Shown in pieces: positions 56,701-64,000 of a stretch of DNA of 64,000 bases (its first letter is position 1; each line of letters starts with the position of its first letter). The stretch comes from Cohnella faecalis (GTDB lineage Bacteria; Bacillota; Bacilli; Paenibacillales; Paenibacillaceae), in NCBI RefSeq assembly GCF_003570905.1, contig NZ_QXJM01000039.1, forward strand, positions 558,001 to 622,000, given 5' to 3'. Under the pieces are notes generated by a model. The model worked only from the letters and a program-made list of their open reading frames with translations, was not told the origin of the DNA and did no database searches. The translations under genes and the position numbers were made by a program.

Positions 56701-56924
56701 CAGGTACTCGTCTTCGTCCGATCCTGATGACGGCTCTTGCCACGATTGGAGCGCTGCTTCCGCTTGCGCTTGGTTACGAAGGAGCCGGCATTATTTCCAA
56801 AGGTCTTGGCGTTACCGTAATCGGCGGATTAATCAGCTCTACGCTTCTGACGCTTCTCATCGTGCCGATCGTCTATGAGATTCTGATGAAGCTGCGCCGC
56901 AAGCCGAAAACGTTGGCGGAATAA
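53796..56924 (+). CDS. RND efflux permease, HAE1-like (SwrC/YerP type)
   Basis: This 1042-residue protein has the RND layout: one N-terminal helix, a large extracellular loop (about residues 35-345), a block of helices, a second large loop (about 560-865) and the last helices. Proton-relay aspartates appear in GRVVDDSIVVIENIYR near residue 425. VQIAGQYVQQVTLSFD and ETLSVSALMGALMLIGIVVTNAI-type segments are typical of the family. In Bacillus the relative SwrC exports surfactin and other amphiphiles; the substrate here is unknown. No membrane-fusion protein gene is adjacent, as is normal for this Gram-positive type. The TetR gene follows 22 bases later. Confidence 0.9.
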   Translation: MRSIIGFSLKNKFALWMITLIVIVAGLYSGLNMKQESLPNLTFPYLSVTTVYPGAAPDSVVEQVTSPLEKKLKNVEGVKNVTSTSMENVSSIALEFDFGQDMDKALSDIREATSGIALPSGVQAPEISKFSINSFPVISLSASGEGSLKELADLTKTVSEEVQPVLEGIPGVASVQIAGQYVQQVTLSFDKAKMAELGLSEDTVKGIVQASAVKAPLGLFTLENSEKTIVVDGRVTTIDDLKRLAIPAIPAAASGAGSAAPQPDELSPGMTMADGIPTVALGEIADIRMTGKEESISRTNGAVSIGIQIVKSNDANTVDVVNAVKKEADKLGEQYKDLKLSVLMDQGKPIEESVSTMLNKALFGALFAIAVILLFLRNIRTTLISVVSIPLSLIIAVLLLQQFDITLNIMTLGAMTVAIGRVVDDSIVVIENIYRRLALTGEKLKGVDLFREATREMFLPIMSSTIVTIAVFLPLGLVSGMVGQLFLPFALTIVFSLLASLLVAITVVPMLAHQMFKRGLKAGAKNHDHDEKPGYLARKYRGFLRSALNHKIITLVIAFALLGGSLALVGQIGASFLPEEEDKYTLITYSPEPGDRIEDVEKRALEAEKYLLKEPDITQLQYSIGGKNPLSPGPSKSGLFFLQFKSDTKNFADKKEAILGELHKVVPEGEWSEMDMGGGIGGSGFSLSVYGDSLEQIKPVVDQVVDLMNQDKAFEKVDTSLSKTYEQYTIVADQAKLSKYGLTAGQIAMALMPAREQPVLTTVKEDSKTYNVYVQADTAEYGTINDVIDTKLQSPLGVEVPVRDVTKVEKGESPNSIARENGKMVVTVSAEITEKDVAKVSSNLQKKVDGLEKPASVQVKFGGVTEQINETFTQLGLAMLAAIAIVYLVLVLTFGGGLAPFAIMFALPFAVIGGLVALWITGETLSVSALMGALMLIGIVVTNAIVLIDRVIHKEREGLTTREALLEAAGTRLRPILMTALATIGALLPLALGYEGAGIISKGLGVTVIGGLISSTLLTLLIVPIVYEILMKLRRKPKTLAE

Positions 56925-56946
56925 CGGGAGAGAGGGGCTTAAGCCC

Positions 56947-57843
56947 GTGCAGGATAAAAAGCGGACTATTCTGGAAGCGGCTATCCGCTGCTTCTCCCGC
57001 AAAGGATTCCATGCTACCTCCATTCAAGAGATCGCTCGCGAAATCGGCATGGCGAAGGGCTCGATGTATTTTTACTTCAATTCGAAGGATGAATTGTACC
57101 TATCGGTGCTCGAATATTACACAGATATGCTGTTCCGCTGTATGGAGGAGCTCCCTGAAGACAGGGAGCTTTCTTCCAGGGACAAGCTTCGCGTGCTAAT
57201 CGAACGTCAATTCCGGTTTTTTCGGGAACATCTGCATTTTATGCGCATGTTGTTCCTGGAGCCGGCGACGGGGCTTAATCCTCAAGTTCAAAACTTGCTG
57301 ATGCGGACAAGGGCGAGGTCGGCGGTATGGACGTTGTCTCACATCTCCGCTATTTACGGGAACCGGGCGGCGCGATATGTCACGGATGCGGCGACGATGT
57401 TCGAAGGAATGACAGGCCGTTATCTAGAGAAGCTTTTTTTCGACGATGCGGAGCTTGATGAAGGGCGTGTTTCCCGCTTTCTGATCAATCGGATCGATCA
57501 CCTGATGAAAGGGCTTCTGCTGACCGGCGAAGAGCCGATTCTTCCCGCTCCCGATATGAACGCTCTGAGGGAGAAGGCCGGATGGCCGTTGGAAGCGGAG
57601 GCGCAGCAGCGGAATGGACAGCTCGAAGAGCTGAAGCGGCTTGTGTCGGCTATTCCCGACTCGGTTCCGCCTGCTGTGCGGACGGAAGCGGCCTCCGCTC
57701 TTGAGAGGCTCGAATCGGAATGGGCCAAGCTGGTGCCCGACAAGCTTCTCGCCAAGGGGATGCTTGCGCTGCTGAGGGAGTATGCGGCGGTCTACTCCTG
57801 GACGGAGTGGGAGTCGCTGCTGGACGGACTGGAGTCCAAATAG
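56947..57843 (+). CDS. TetR/AcrR-family regulator of the RND pump
   Basis: This 298-residue regulator starts at GTG 56947 behind GAGAGAGGGG. It has an N-terminal helix-turn-helix (AIRCFSRKGFHATSIQEIAREIGMAKGSMYFYFNSKDEL) and a ligand-binding helical domain. It is about 100 residues longer than a usual TetR protein; the extra C-terminal part is helical and rich in Glu, Ala and Leu. It lies directly after the pump gene and is probably co-transcribed, with feedback through the TCGACCG-TTGTTCGA repeats in the promoter. Confidence 0.85.
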   Translation: MQDKKRTILEAAIRCFSRKGFHATSIQEIAREIGMAKGSMYFYFNSKDELYLSVLEYYTDMLFRCMEELPEDRELSSRDKLRVLIERQFRFFREHLHFMRMLFLEPATGLNPQVQNLLMRTRARSAVWTLSHISAIYGNRAARYVTDAATMFEGMTGRYLEKLFFDDAELDEGRVSRFLINRIDHLMKGLLLTGEEPILPAPDMNALREKAGWPLEAEAQQRNGQLEELKRLVSAIPDSVPPAVRTEAASALERLESEWAKLVPDKLLAKGMLALLREYAAVYSWTEWESLLDGLESK

Positions 57844-57849
57844 TTCGGA

Positions 57850-58434
57850 TTAGGGAAGGGGCTGCCTCCGAATGGGGGCGGCTCTTTTTTCGCGCGTCTT
57901 ATTCATTTCGGTTAACGCCCGAATGACGGTGGCTGCTACGACGAGCAGGGCCGCGGCTGCGTAGCTCCAGAAGACGAGAGGCTTCGCGCTGTCCGTACCG
58001 GAAAAAAGCCCGTGAATGAGCGCCAGAAAAAAGACGGGATATGCGGTCATGTGGATTGTTTTCCAAATGCGATTGGCGAGGAGTCCGCGGAAATCGGACG
58101 TTAACAGAATGGCGAGCAGGCCATACATAGCGAGAGAGCCGAGCCCGTATTCTAGCCGATGCTGCGGAGCGGAGAAAGGGATGATCAACGTAATCCAATC
58201 GAATTTCGCGTAGCGGTCTATGGCAAGGACAATGACATGCGCTATAGCAACGATGAGGCCGAAGCCTTGCGTCCAGGAATGAAATCGAAAGATTCGCGCT
58301 TTCCAGACGCCTTTAATGCCAGGCGATCCGCAAAAAATGCCCGAGACGACGCCTATCGTCAACAAATAGAAAGCGGACAATCCCGCCACGCGCGTAATGA
58401 CCCAGGTAGGCAGCTGCATCAGCCAATCCGTCAT
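57850..58434 (-). CDS. Ferric-reductase-like (YedZ/MsrQ-type) membrane heme protein
   Basis: This 194-residue protein has about six membrane helices. Histidines suited to heme ligation lie in RFHSWTQGFGLIVAIAHVIV and WKTIHMTAYPVFFLALIHG, as in the ferric reductase-like transmembrane domain. No FAD/NAD domain is attached, so it resembles MsrQ/YedZ and would pass electrons across the membrane to a partner. I start at Met9 (58434), whose ATG overlaps the apbE stop (ATGA) and lies behind GGAGGAGG. The context with apbE suggests a flavin-linked extracytoplasmic redox chain. Confidence 0.78.
   Translation of the reverse strand: MTDWLMQLPTWVITRVAGLSAFYLLTIGVVSGIFCGSPGIKGVWKARIFRFHSWTQGFGLIVAIAHVIVLAIDRYAKFDWITLIIPFSAPQHRLEYGLGSLAMYGLLAILLTSDFRGLLANRIWKTIHMTAYPVFFLALIHGLFSGTDSAKPLVFWSYAAAALLVVAATVIRALTEMNKTREKRAAPIRRQPLP
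57859..57890 (+). terminator. Terminator of the RND/TetR operon
   Basis: GGGCTGCCTCC (57859-57869) pairs with GGGGGCGGCTC (57874-57884) over 11 positions including wobbles, followed by T6. It overlaps the 3' codons of the convergent gene at 57850. Confidence 0.75.
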
Positions 58435-59408
58435 AGGATACCTCCTCCTTCTTTCCACTCGGCGTCACCGTGTTTTCCGAATACGCCGATAGCCGTTCCG
58501 TCTTGTTTGTACAAAAGCGCATCGCATAGGGGAAAAGTTCGTTCCAACCAGCGGAGTCCATCCTCGCTACCTAGCAAAAGCACCGTCTTGGCAGCTATTT
58601 CGGCCTCCGCTGCCGTCGTTCCGACGACGGTGCACTGCACGGTGTCGCTGGCGGCAGGAAGGCCGGAGCGAGGATCGATTAAGTGATGCCGATTTCCTCC
58701 GGGCGTTGCCCATTGGCGCCGAAGTGTGCTGGAAGTAGCGGCGGCTCCGTTGCGCAAAGCAAACCGGAACGAAGGCGCGTTCGATGCGAATCCGTCGGGA
58801 AGCGCCGCTTCGATCTCCCAAGCCGGCAAGCCCGGCTCCGACCAGACGCGCAAATCTCCTCCGGCGTTTAGCTGCCCGGCGCGAATGCGTCGGCCGATTA
58901 ATCCTTCGGATACCCGGTCGACCGTCCAGCCCTTCGCGATTCCGCCCAAGTCCAGTCTGGTTCCGCGGCGGAGGCGAACGAGACCTGCGCGCGGGAACAG
59001 CTGCCAGCCGCGGAGCTCCATCGGGCGAGCTTTTTCGTCCGGTTTCGGCAGCTCTGTCCTCTCCGTCATCTTCTCAAAGCTGACGTTGTAGCCGGCGCTC
59101 GAGAGCTCGGGCAGAATCGCCGGATCGAATATGCCGCCGGTTAACTTGCGATACGCCGCAGCCGCTTGGAGAATCGCCGCCATTTCGGCCGATATTCGGC
59201 AAGGTCGGCCGTGCCTTCCGTTCAAGCGGCTAAGCTCGCTGTCCGGATTAAACCGACTGAATCGATTTTCCGAGCTGGCGAATTGTTGCCGGACTTCGAG
59301 GAACGGCCGCTCATCGTACCGATCCACGAGCAAGGCTGTGTCAACATCGGTGTTCATGGCGCGAAATCGGTCGGTTTGAACGACTTTTTCAATGCCGAGA
59401 CCGGTCAT
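58431..59408 (-). CDS. apbE: FAD:protein FMN transferase (ApbE)
   Basis: This 325-residue flavin transferase attaches FMN to a threonine or serine of target proteins outside the membrane. Family features include FRAMNTDVDTALL near the start, LDLGGIAKGWTVDRV, GGDLRVW and HHLIDPRSGLPA (metal and FAD site). No clear signal peptide is seen in the frame, and the start is uncertain (Met1 is coupled to the upstream gene by an ATGA overlap; Met18 is possible). It is the middle gene of a three-gene set joined by 4-base overlaps on both sides. Confidence 0.88.
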   Translation of the reverse strand: MTGLGIEKVVQTDRFRAMNTDVDTALLVDRYDERPFLEVRQQFASSENRFSRFNPDSELSRLNGRHGRPCRISAEMAAILQAAAAYRKLTGGIFDPAILPELSSAGYNVSFEKMTERTELPKPDEKARPMELRGWQLFPRAGLVRLRRGTRLDLGGIAKGWTVDRVSEGLIGRRIRAGQLNAGGDLRVWSEPGLPAWEIEAALPDGFASNAPSFRFALRNGAAATSSTLRRQWATPGGNRHHLIDPRSGLPAASDTVQCTVVGTTAAEAEIAAKTVLLLGSEDGLRWLERTFPLCDALLYKQDGTAIGVFGKHGDAEWKEGGGIL

Positions 59409-59713
59409 GACGCCCGCGTTTGCGAGCGGAAGCCAAAGCTGTCGCCGGACGACGAGTCGGATCGATCATCGAGCGAAGAGCCGGAGTCTTCGCGCTGCCC
59501 CGCGCGCTCTCGCCATCCATTCCTGCCTAGCGAAGAGCCTGTGTCGTTATTGGCGGCCGGTGTATCGTTCTGCGTATACCCGCTTGTTTCGGTATTTACC
59601 GATGCCTGATAGGTGTCCGACGTCCGTGCGTACTGAAATAACAATGCGACCGACAGCGTACATCCCGCTCCGATGAGCCATTTTCGAAGAGCTCGTTGGA
59701 TATTGGCTTTCAT
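59405..59713 (-). CDS. Small Ser/Asp-rich exported protein
   Basis: This 102-residue protein starts at ATG 59713 behind AAAGGAGG. One hydrophobic segment (KWLIGAGCTLSVALLFQYA) is a signal or anchor, followed by a polar tail rich in Ser, Asp, Asn and Gly (DNDTGSSLGRNGW, EDSGSSLDDRSDSSSGDS). Its stop overlaps the apbE ATG by 4 bases. The S/T-G-A-T type flavinylation motif known for ApbE targets is not present. It may anchor or assist the flavin/heme system; function unknown. Confidence 0.7.
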   Translation of the reverse strand: MKANIQRALRKWLIGAGCTLSVALLFQYARTSDTYQASVNTETSGYTQNDTPAANNDTGSSLGRNGWRERAGQREDSGSSLDDRSDSSSGDSFGFRSQTRAS

Positions 59714-59802
59714 TGCCCGCACCTCCTTTTGCTTGTTCTTAACATTAGCAGAGCTCTCTGAAAAGAAGATGAAAGCCTGCTGAAGAAACGCTGAACGAGC
59801 AG

Positions 59803-59849
59803 GAAAAAAGGCTGCCCATCCGCTCGTCTCAGGAGCGAATAAACAGCCT
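59803..59849 (-). terminator. Intrinsic terminator of the aldose-epimerase gene
   Basis: On the minus strand AGGCTG (59849-59844) pairs with CAGCCT (59814-59809) around an inner CGCTC/GAGCG stem, followed by T6. Confidence 0.82.
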
Positions 59850-59872
59850 CATGCGTTAGAATGTCCAGTTGT

Positions 59873-60763
59873 TCAGTCGTTCGCTTCGCAAGCAAAGCTA
59901 AGCTCCAGAGCAAGCGACTCGCCCGGCCCGACCAGCAGCAAGCCTTCCTTGCTGTTCAGAGCTTCGTTGAGCGCAGTCCAAGGCTCGACGCATACGAACG
60001 GCTTGCCCTCGACGGACCAGAGAACGACGTTGCGGAACTGCTCGCTGTAAGATAGCCGAACTCGCCGTTCGCCATTTAGAGGAAAGGAGATTTCCGGCTT
60101 GACCGGGTCTAGCAGCGCAACAGACTCGACCAGGCCGTTCAAATCGACCGTATCGGCAAGCGGCTTCACGACGTTGTCGTTGTAGTCGAGATATTTCGTC
60201 GCGTCCGTTGCGTAAGGGAGGTTTTTGCCCTCCGCCGCGAAGTAGGGGTGAAAGCCAGCAACCATAGGCATAGGCTTGTCCGACAAATTCGAATAATTTT
60301 GCTCGATGGACAATACGCCGTTCTTAAGCCGGTAGGTGAAGCGAAGCTCGAAATCGAAAGGGTACGCGCTCAGCGTCTTTTCGTCGCTGCGAAGAACTAC
60401 CGTGACGTATGCGGAATCCTCCGTCGCGCCCGAGGCTTCGACCTCCCAAGGATTGATTCGCGCCACGCCGTGGTTTTTCATGCCGTACGTCTGGCCTTCC
60501 CATTCGTATTGCCCGCCGATAAGCTGTCCGCAGATCGGGAAGAGGACAGGATTGCCGCCACGGATGTTGGCTTGCGGATCGAGGAACGTGGCTCGGTCAA
60601 GATAGAAGAGCTCTTGGCCGTTCAGTCGGCAGCCGATTACGATGGCTCCGCGCTCGGGGCATACGGACACGAGGGAATCGGTCGAGCGGTCGGTTAGGCG
60701 GTAGATCGGAAAGCCGTCCGTCTCGACGGCGATGGAATAGTTCGAATAATCGGCGTTTGTCAA
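59873..60763 (-). CDS. Aldose 1-epimerase family protein
   Basis: This 296-residue beta-sandwich protein belongs to the galactose mutarotase-like superfamily. GGNPVLFPICGQL, the substrate His in KNHGVAR, and AGFHPYFA are the conserved segments of the YeaD/LacX-type subgroup. It interconverts anomers of sugars or sugar phosphates. The frame allows TTG at 60778, but TTG at 60763 has GGAGG 8 bases upstream and is preferred. It is a single gene with its own terminator. Confidence 0.85.
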   Translation of the reverse strand: MTNADYSNYSIAVETDGFPIYRLTDRSTDSLVSVCPERGAIVIGCRLNGQELFYLDRATFLDPQANIRGGNPVLFPICGQLIGGQYEWEGQTYGMKNHGVARINPWEVEASGATEDSAYVTVVLRSDEKTLSAYPFDFELRFTYRLKNGVLSIEQNYSNLSDKPMPMVAGFHPYFAAEGKNLPYATDATKYLDYNDNVVKPLADTVDLNGLVESVALLDPVKPEISFPLNGERRVRLSYSEQFRNVVLWSVEGKPFVCVEPWTALNEALNSKEGLLLVGPGESLALELSFACEAND

Positions 60764-60974
60764 TGCAATGACCTCCAATGGCGGGTGCGTTGTGTGAAAC
60801 GATTAAGCTACATTATACCAGAAAACGCCCTCAGGCTTGCCTGCACTGGTCATTTCCTGGGAAATGATGTCGATGCAATCTGTCGGATGCATAGAACTTT
60901 TGGCGAATGTACTTTTGTCTTGCAACATGATAACTTTGCCATACGTCAAATGTGAGGCAGCAATAGAGAGGAGT

Positions 60975-62171
60975 GTGGACGCCATCCCGCCGAATACAAA
61001 CCCAACGCCGTCCGCCGCTCGCAGCGGACAGCCGGCCTCGTCGCCGGTCGGCAGCAGAACGAGCAGAAGCCGCCAGACGAGGCGCCGACGAAAATCGTTT
61101 GTGTGGACGCTTGCAAAAGCGGGCTTCTGGACCGGGCTGCTGGGAACAGCCGTATTTGCCGTGTGGTTTTTTCTGACTCCGTCAGGCAATGAGTTCCGCT
61201 ATATGATGGCCGATTCCCTGATAACGACTCAGCATCGTCATTGGGCGAAATATATTATTGGCGAAAAAGGATTAAAGGAACGAGTAGCGCTCTACGTGCA
61301 ACGGTTTGATCAAATGGGTGAAGAGAGGGATCTTCATACGATCGCTCCCGATCCGGGTTCGGGGACAGGCGAAGAAGCAGGAGGCTTGGGAAATGAGAAC
61401 GCGCCGCTGACGTCCGTTGAAGAAATCGACGGAGCAGGCTATCATGGCTATTTGCTGACGGTTCGCGATCCGAAAAAAATCCGACTGGTCGTGCCGATAA
61501 AAGCTGACAAGGGCGAGAAGGTTTCGAGCATGGTGAAGCGAACCGGAGCGATCGCGGGCGTCAATGCGGGCGGGTTCGCCGATCCGAATTGGAAAGGCAA
61601 CGGCTTCAAGCCGATCGGGCTTGTCATTAGTCATGGACAAATCTATTACAACGGCCTCGGCAAAGCGAAGAGTACGCAAATCGTCGGAATCGACAAAGAC
61701 GGCAAGATGCTCGCCGGACGTTACGGCATACAGGAGCTGCTCGATCTGGGCATATCGGAGGCAGTCAGTTTTTCCCCGCGCATTATCGTGAACGGCAAAG
61801 GGCTCATTCCGAGCAAGGAGCAGGGTTGGGGAATCGCGCCTCGGACCGTAATGGGGCAGAGGGAGGACGGGGCGATTCTGTTCCTGATGATCGATGGGCG
61901 GCAGCCGGGCTATAGTATCGGAGCTACTCTCTACGATGCGCAGGAAATCATGCTTGCTCACGGAGCGGTCATAGCGGCCAATCTCGATGGAGGCTCCTCT
62001 ACGGTGCTTGTGAACGGGCAAGGCGAAGTCGTCAACAAGCCATCATCACAATATGGAGAACGGTATTTGCCCAGCGCGTTTCTCGTTTTTGACGATCCGG
62101 ACAGCGTGAGCGTGCCGAATGTCTGGGCGGGGCTGAAGCCGGAGGACATCGATGCCGGCAAGAAGAAATGA
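60975..62171 (+). CDS. Phosphodiester glycosidase (NAGPA) domain protein, membrane anchored
   Basis: This ~398-residue protein has an N-terminal basic, Pro/Arg-rich cytoplasmic part, a single membrane helix (AGFWTGLLGTAVFAVWFFL), and an extracellular NAGPA-type domain. Conserved segments are AIAGVNAGGF, RTVMGQREDGAILFLMIDGRQPGYSIG and AANLDGGSSTVLVNGQG. Family members cleave sugar-1-phosphodiesters, and in Bacillus relatives act on wall polymers. The start is uncertain: GTG 60975 is preceded closely by AGAGAGGAG; frames open to 60837. A bidirectional terminator follows. Confidence 0.8.
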   Translation: MDAIPPNTNPTPSAARSGQPASSPVGSRTSRSRQTRRRRKSFVWTLAKAGFWTGLLGTAVFAVWFFLTPSGNEFRYMMADSLITTQHRHWAKYIIGEKGLKERVALYVQRFDQMGEERDLHTIAPDPGSGTGEEAGGLGNENAPLTSVEEIDGAGYHGYLLTVRDPKKIRLVVPIKADKGEKVSSMVKRTGAIAGVNAGGFADPNWKGNGFKPIGLVISHGQIYYNGLGKAKSTQIVGIDKDGKMLAGRYGIQELLDLGISEAVSFSPRIIVNGKGLIPSKEQGWGIAPRTVMGQREDGAILFLMIDGRQPGYSIGATLYDAQEIMLAHGAVIAANLDGGSSTVLVNGQGEVVNKPSSQYGERYLPSAFLVFDDPDSVSVPNVWAGLKPEDIDAGKKK

Positions 62172-62227
62172 TTGTGTGACGGCAAAGGCGTATCGACTAA
62201 GCGTTCGAGATTCCTGCCGACCCGTAT

Positions 62228-62260
62228 AAAAAAGCCATCGCGAGTCGATGGCTTTTTTTA
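62228..62260. terminator. Bidirectional terminator
   Basis: AAAGCCATCG (62231-62240) pairs with CGATGGCTTT (62246-62255), with A-rich and T-rich flanks serving both strands between convergent genes. Confidence 0.9.
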
Positions 62261-62282
62261 TATTCGCTGCCGGAGCGTCGGC

Positions 62283-62894
62283 TTAATACATCATTTCGCC
62301 GAGCGGTCCGTTCTCGTCGATAATATCCTTGATTTCGAATACCGAGATCGGGAAATAAGGGAAGCCCCATGCATAAGGGACGATTTCGTACAGCTGAAAA
62401 TAAATGACTAGCGATTTGTCGGCAATGTAATAATCCTGATCGTCGGATATGCCGGGGTAAGGCACGAGCAAAGGCAGCTCGCGTGCTTTGATTTGCGCCT
62501 CGATAATGGCATTAAGCTTTTGCTTGTAGTTGCTGTCGGGCTTGAACAGCTCGCTCAACTTATAGCTGCGGCCGGTGTCCGCATCGAACGTCAACGATTT
62601 CTGGATCGTATTGCCGTGCGCGCCTCCGGTGAAAACATAATTGAGCAGCGACAGGCTCAGGACGCCGCGCTCGTTCGTCTTGATCTCGAACGTGCCGTCC
62701 ATCTCCTGGATATCCTCGCTGGGAAAGCCTTGCTGCTTCATCAGCTCGGTCGACTTGTTCTCAATAGCTTTGTTCATCGCTTGCCGCGCCTTGGGGGTCG
62801 TGCCTCCGACGACGATCGGAATGTTAACCTTGACGTGGCTTCCGGCGGTTATCTTCTTAACGTGGATAGGCAGCATTACCGTTTGACCGTTCAA
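62283..62894 (-). CDS. DUF3298/DUF4163 domain protein (RsiV-like)
   Basis: This 203-residue protein starts at TTG 62894 behind GGAAGGGGACGC. The N-terminal half resembles DUF4163 and the C-terminal half DUF3298: TGGAHGNTIQKSLTFDADTG is the hallmark, and YFQLYEIVPYAWGFPYFPI ends the domain. The same pair forms the extracellular part of the anti-sigma factor RsiV, which binds lysozyme. Here no membrane helix or signal peptide is visible, which is odd for the family; the true start could lie further upstream. Function not determined. Confidence 0.75.
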   Translation of the reverse strand: MNGQTVMLPIHVKKITAGSHVKVNIPIVVGGTTPKARQAMNKAIENKSTELMKQQGFPSEDIQEMDGTFEIKTNERGVLSLSLLNYVFTGGAHGNTIQKSLTFDADTGRSYKLSELFKPDSNYKQKLNAIIEAQIKARELPLLVPYPGISDDQDYYIADKSLVIYFQLYEIVPYAWGFPYFPISVFEIKDIIDENGPLGEMMY

Positions 62895-63008
62895 TATAGC
62901 GTCCCCTTCCCGAATGGGCTGCTGTCCCTACAGCTTATGCGGGAAGGGGGAGGACTGTTCATCGGGTTTGTTTCGGGAAATTGGCGTCCGAGCGGGACTT
63001 GAGCTTGT

Positions 63009-64000
63009 TTACGCGGACAGCTCTTTCGGGACGATGGCGTTTGCGCGCCCGCCTTCGCCGACGAAGGAAGATTTCCAGCTCTTCTGAACGGCCAGGATGG
63101 CGATGATGCACAAGACGGCGATTCCGGCCAAGATCAGGAAGCCGGTCGAGTAGCTGTCTGTCGCTTGCTTCACGTTGCCGAGAATTTTCGGCAGGAAGTA
63201 GCCGCCAAGACCGCCGGCCGCGCCGACGATTCCGGTTACGAGACCGATCTGCTTGCTGAACCGTTGAGGAACCAGTTGGAACACCGAGCCGTTGCCCATG
63301 CCGAGCAGCATCATCATGGCGAATAGAAGGACGGTGATCAAGGTTAGCGAAGGCAGGGTGGAGATGAATGCGAGCAGGACGGCGACTCCAGCGTACAGCA
63401 AGAGCAGCATGCGGATTCCGCCGAGCTTATCGGCCAGCCAGCCACCTACAGGTCGGAAGAAGCTGCCTGCAATGACGCATAAGGTAGTGAAATTGCCCGC
63501 TTGAATTGGGGAAAGATCGTATTGCGTATTGAAGAAAATCGGCAAGTAGCTCGACATGCCGACAAAGCCGCCGAACGTGACGCTGTAGAGCAGGTTGAAA
63601 ATCCATGTGTCGCGCTTGGCGATTACTCGGCCGTAGTCGATGAGCTTGGCCGGAGCCGGTTGATTAGGACTGTCCTTGGCAAGCAAGGAGAAAACAACGA
63701 ATACGACGGCGATCGGTATGAGAGCAAATCCGAACACGACATGCCAATCTCCGTAGTAGGTGGCGATCCGGTTGGCGAACAGCGTGGTGAATACCGTACC
63801 GCTATTGCCGGCTCCGGCGATGCCCATGGCAAGCCCTTGATATTGCGGCGGGTACCAGCGGCTGGCCAGCGGGAGAGCGACGGAGAAGCTCGCTCCGGCG
63901 ACGCCGAGCAGAAGGCCTACATAATGCAGGCTGCTCAGGGTGTGGGCGAACTGCCATCCCCAAATGAGCGGAATGAATGTAATAAGCATTCCGAGCTGGG
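63009..64000 (-). CDS. Nitrate/nitrite transporter, NarK family (N-terminus outside window)
   Basis: At least 330 residues are encoded; the frame is still open at base 64000 (QLG precedes the first Met in view). It carries the nitrate porter signatures: GVAGASFSVALPLASRWYPP and GMGNGSVFQLVPQRFSKQIG followed by GIVGAAGGLGGYFLP. About nine helices are visible. It is the second NarK-type gene in the window, not adjacent to reductase genes here. The direction (nitrate uptake or nitrite exchange) cannot be told. Confidence 0.88.
   Translation of the reverse strand, partial: QLGMLITFIPLIWGWQFAHTLSSLHYVGLLLGVAGASFSVALPLASRWYPPQYQGLAMGIAGAGNSGTVFTTLFANRIATYYGDWHVVFGFALIPIAVVFVVFSLLAKDSPNQPAPAKLIDYGRVIAKRDTWIFNLLYSVTFGGFVGMSSYLPIFFNTQYDLSPIQAGNFTTLCVIAGSFFRPVGGWLADKLGGIRMLLLLYAGVAVLLAFISTLPSLTLITVLLFAMMMLLGMGNGSVFQLVPQRFSKQIGLVTGIVGAAGGLGGYFLPKILGNVKQATDSYSTGFLILAGIAVLCIIAILAVQKSWKSSFVGEGGRANAIVPKELSA

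Overview
The window reads as chromosome of a GC-rich, spore-former-type Firmicute of the Paenibacillaceae (Cohnella/Paenibacillus-like). The basis is strong AGGAGG ribosome binding sites, frequent TTG/GTG starts, an SLH-domain surface protein, an LTA-synthase-family enzyme, CsoR/CopZ/CopA copper handling, Bacillus-type assimilatory nitrate genes and ydaO-type (c-di-AMP) riboswitches. The genus is an inference. No rRNA, tRNA, phage or CRISPR was seen.

Layout. 0-6.3 kb: secreted protein fragment, DUF1761 membrane protein, topoisomerase III (topB), repeat array A, a small gene and a molybdopterin oxidoreductase. 6.3-13.2 kb: copper region with two csoR paralogues, an MFS permease, an orphan molybdate-binding protein (modA), copZ, copA and a His-rich lipoprotein, followed by repeat array B. 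14.2-23.1 kb: an unknown gene and a kdpFABC potassium-uptake operon, transcribed divergently, each behind a c-di-AMP riboswitch. The kdp side may carry two aptamers in tandem, and its operon ends in a double KdpD sensor protein with no kinase domain. 23.2-33.3 kb: a frameshifted MFS gene and a nitrate assimilation cluster (nirB/nasD, nirD, narK, nasB, nasC). 33.3-37.5 kb: an FAD oxidoreductase and repeat array C, split by an IS256-family element with a clear 8-bp target duplication. 37.5-46.4 kb: SLH protein, guanylate-kinase-like protein, LplT-like permease, LTA-synthase-like enzyme with a PAP2 protein, and a TetR/MFS efflux pair. 47.4-53 kb: an oligopeptide ABC transporter. 53.7-64 kb: an RND efflux pump with its TetR regulator, an ApbE/ferric-reductase cluster, aldose epimerase, a phosphodiester-glycosidase-type protein, a DUF3298 protein and a second, partial narK-type transporter.

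The most unusual structure is a family of tandem repeats with a constant 51-bp period. Three large arrays (10, 19 and 15 units) fill three tail-to-tail gaps between convergent genes. The first two share a core sequence. The third shows a weaker match on the opposite strand. The other convergent junctions in the window have hairpins or overlap instead. Two degenerate arrays elsewhere show about the same period. A bidirectional terminator or insulator role is my hypothesis; I know of no named family.

The second theme is potassium control through c-di-AMP RNA rather than KdpDE. Four coding regions (csoR-1 N-terminus, the MFS gene at 23 kb, nirD, and the oppB-type permease) each show an apparent single-base loss in a short homopolymer. 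This looks more like a sequencing or assembly error pattern than four independent pseudogenes.
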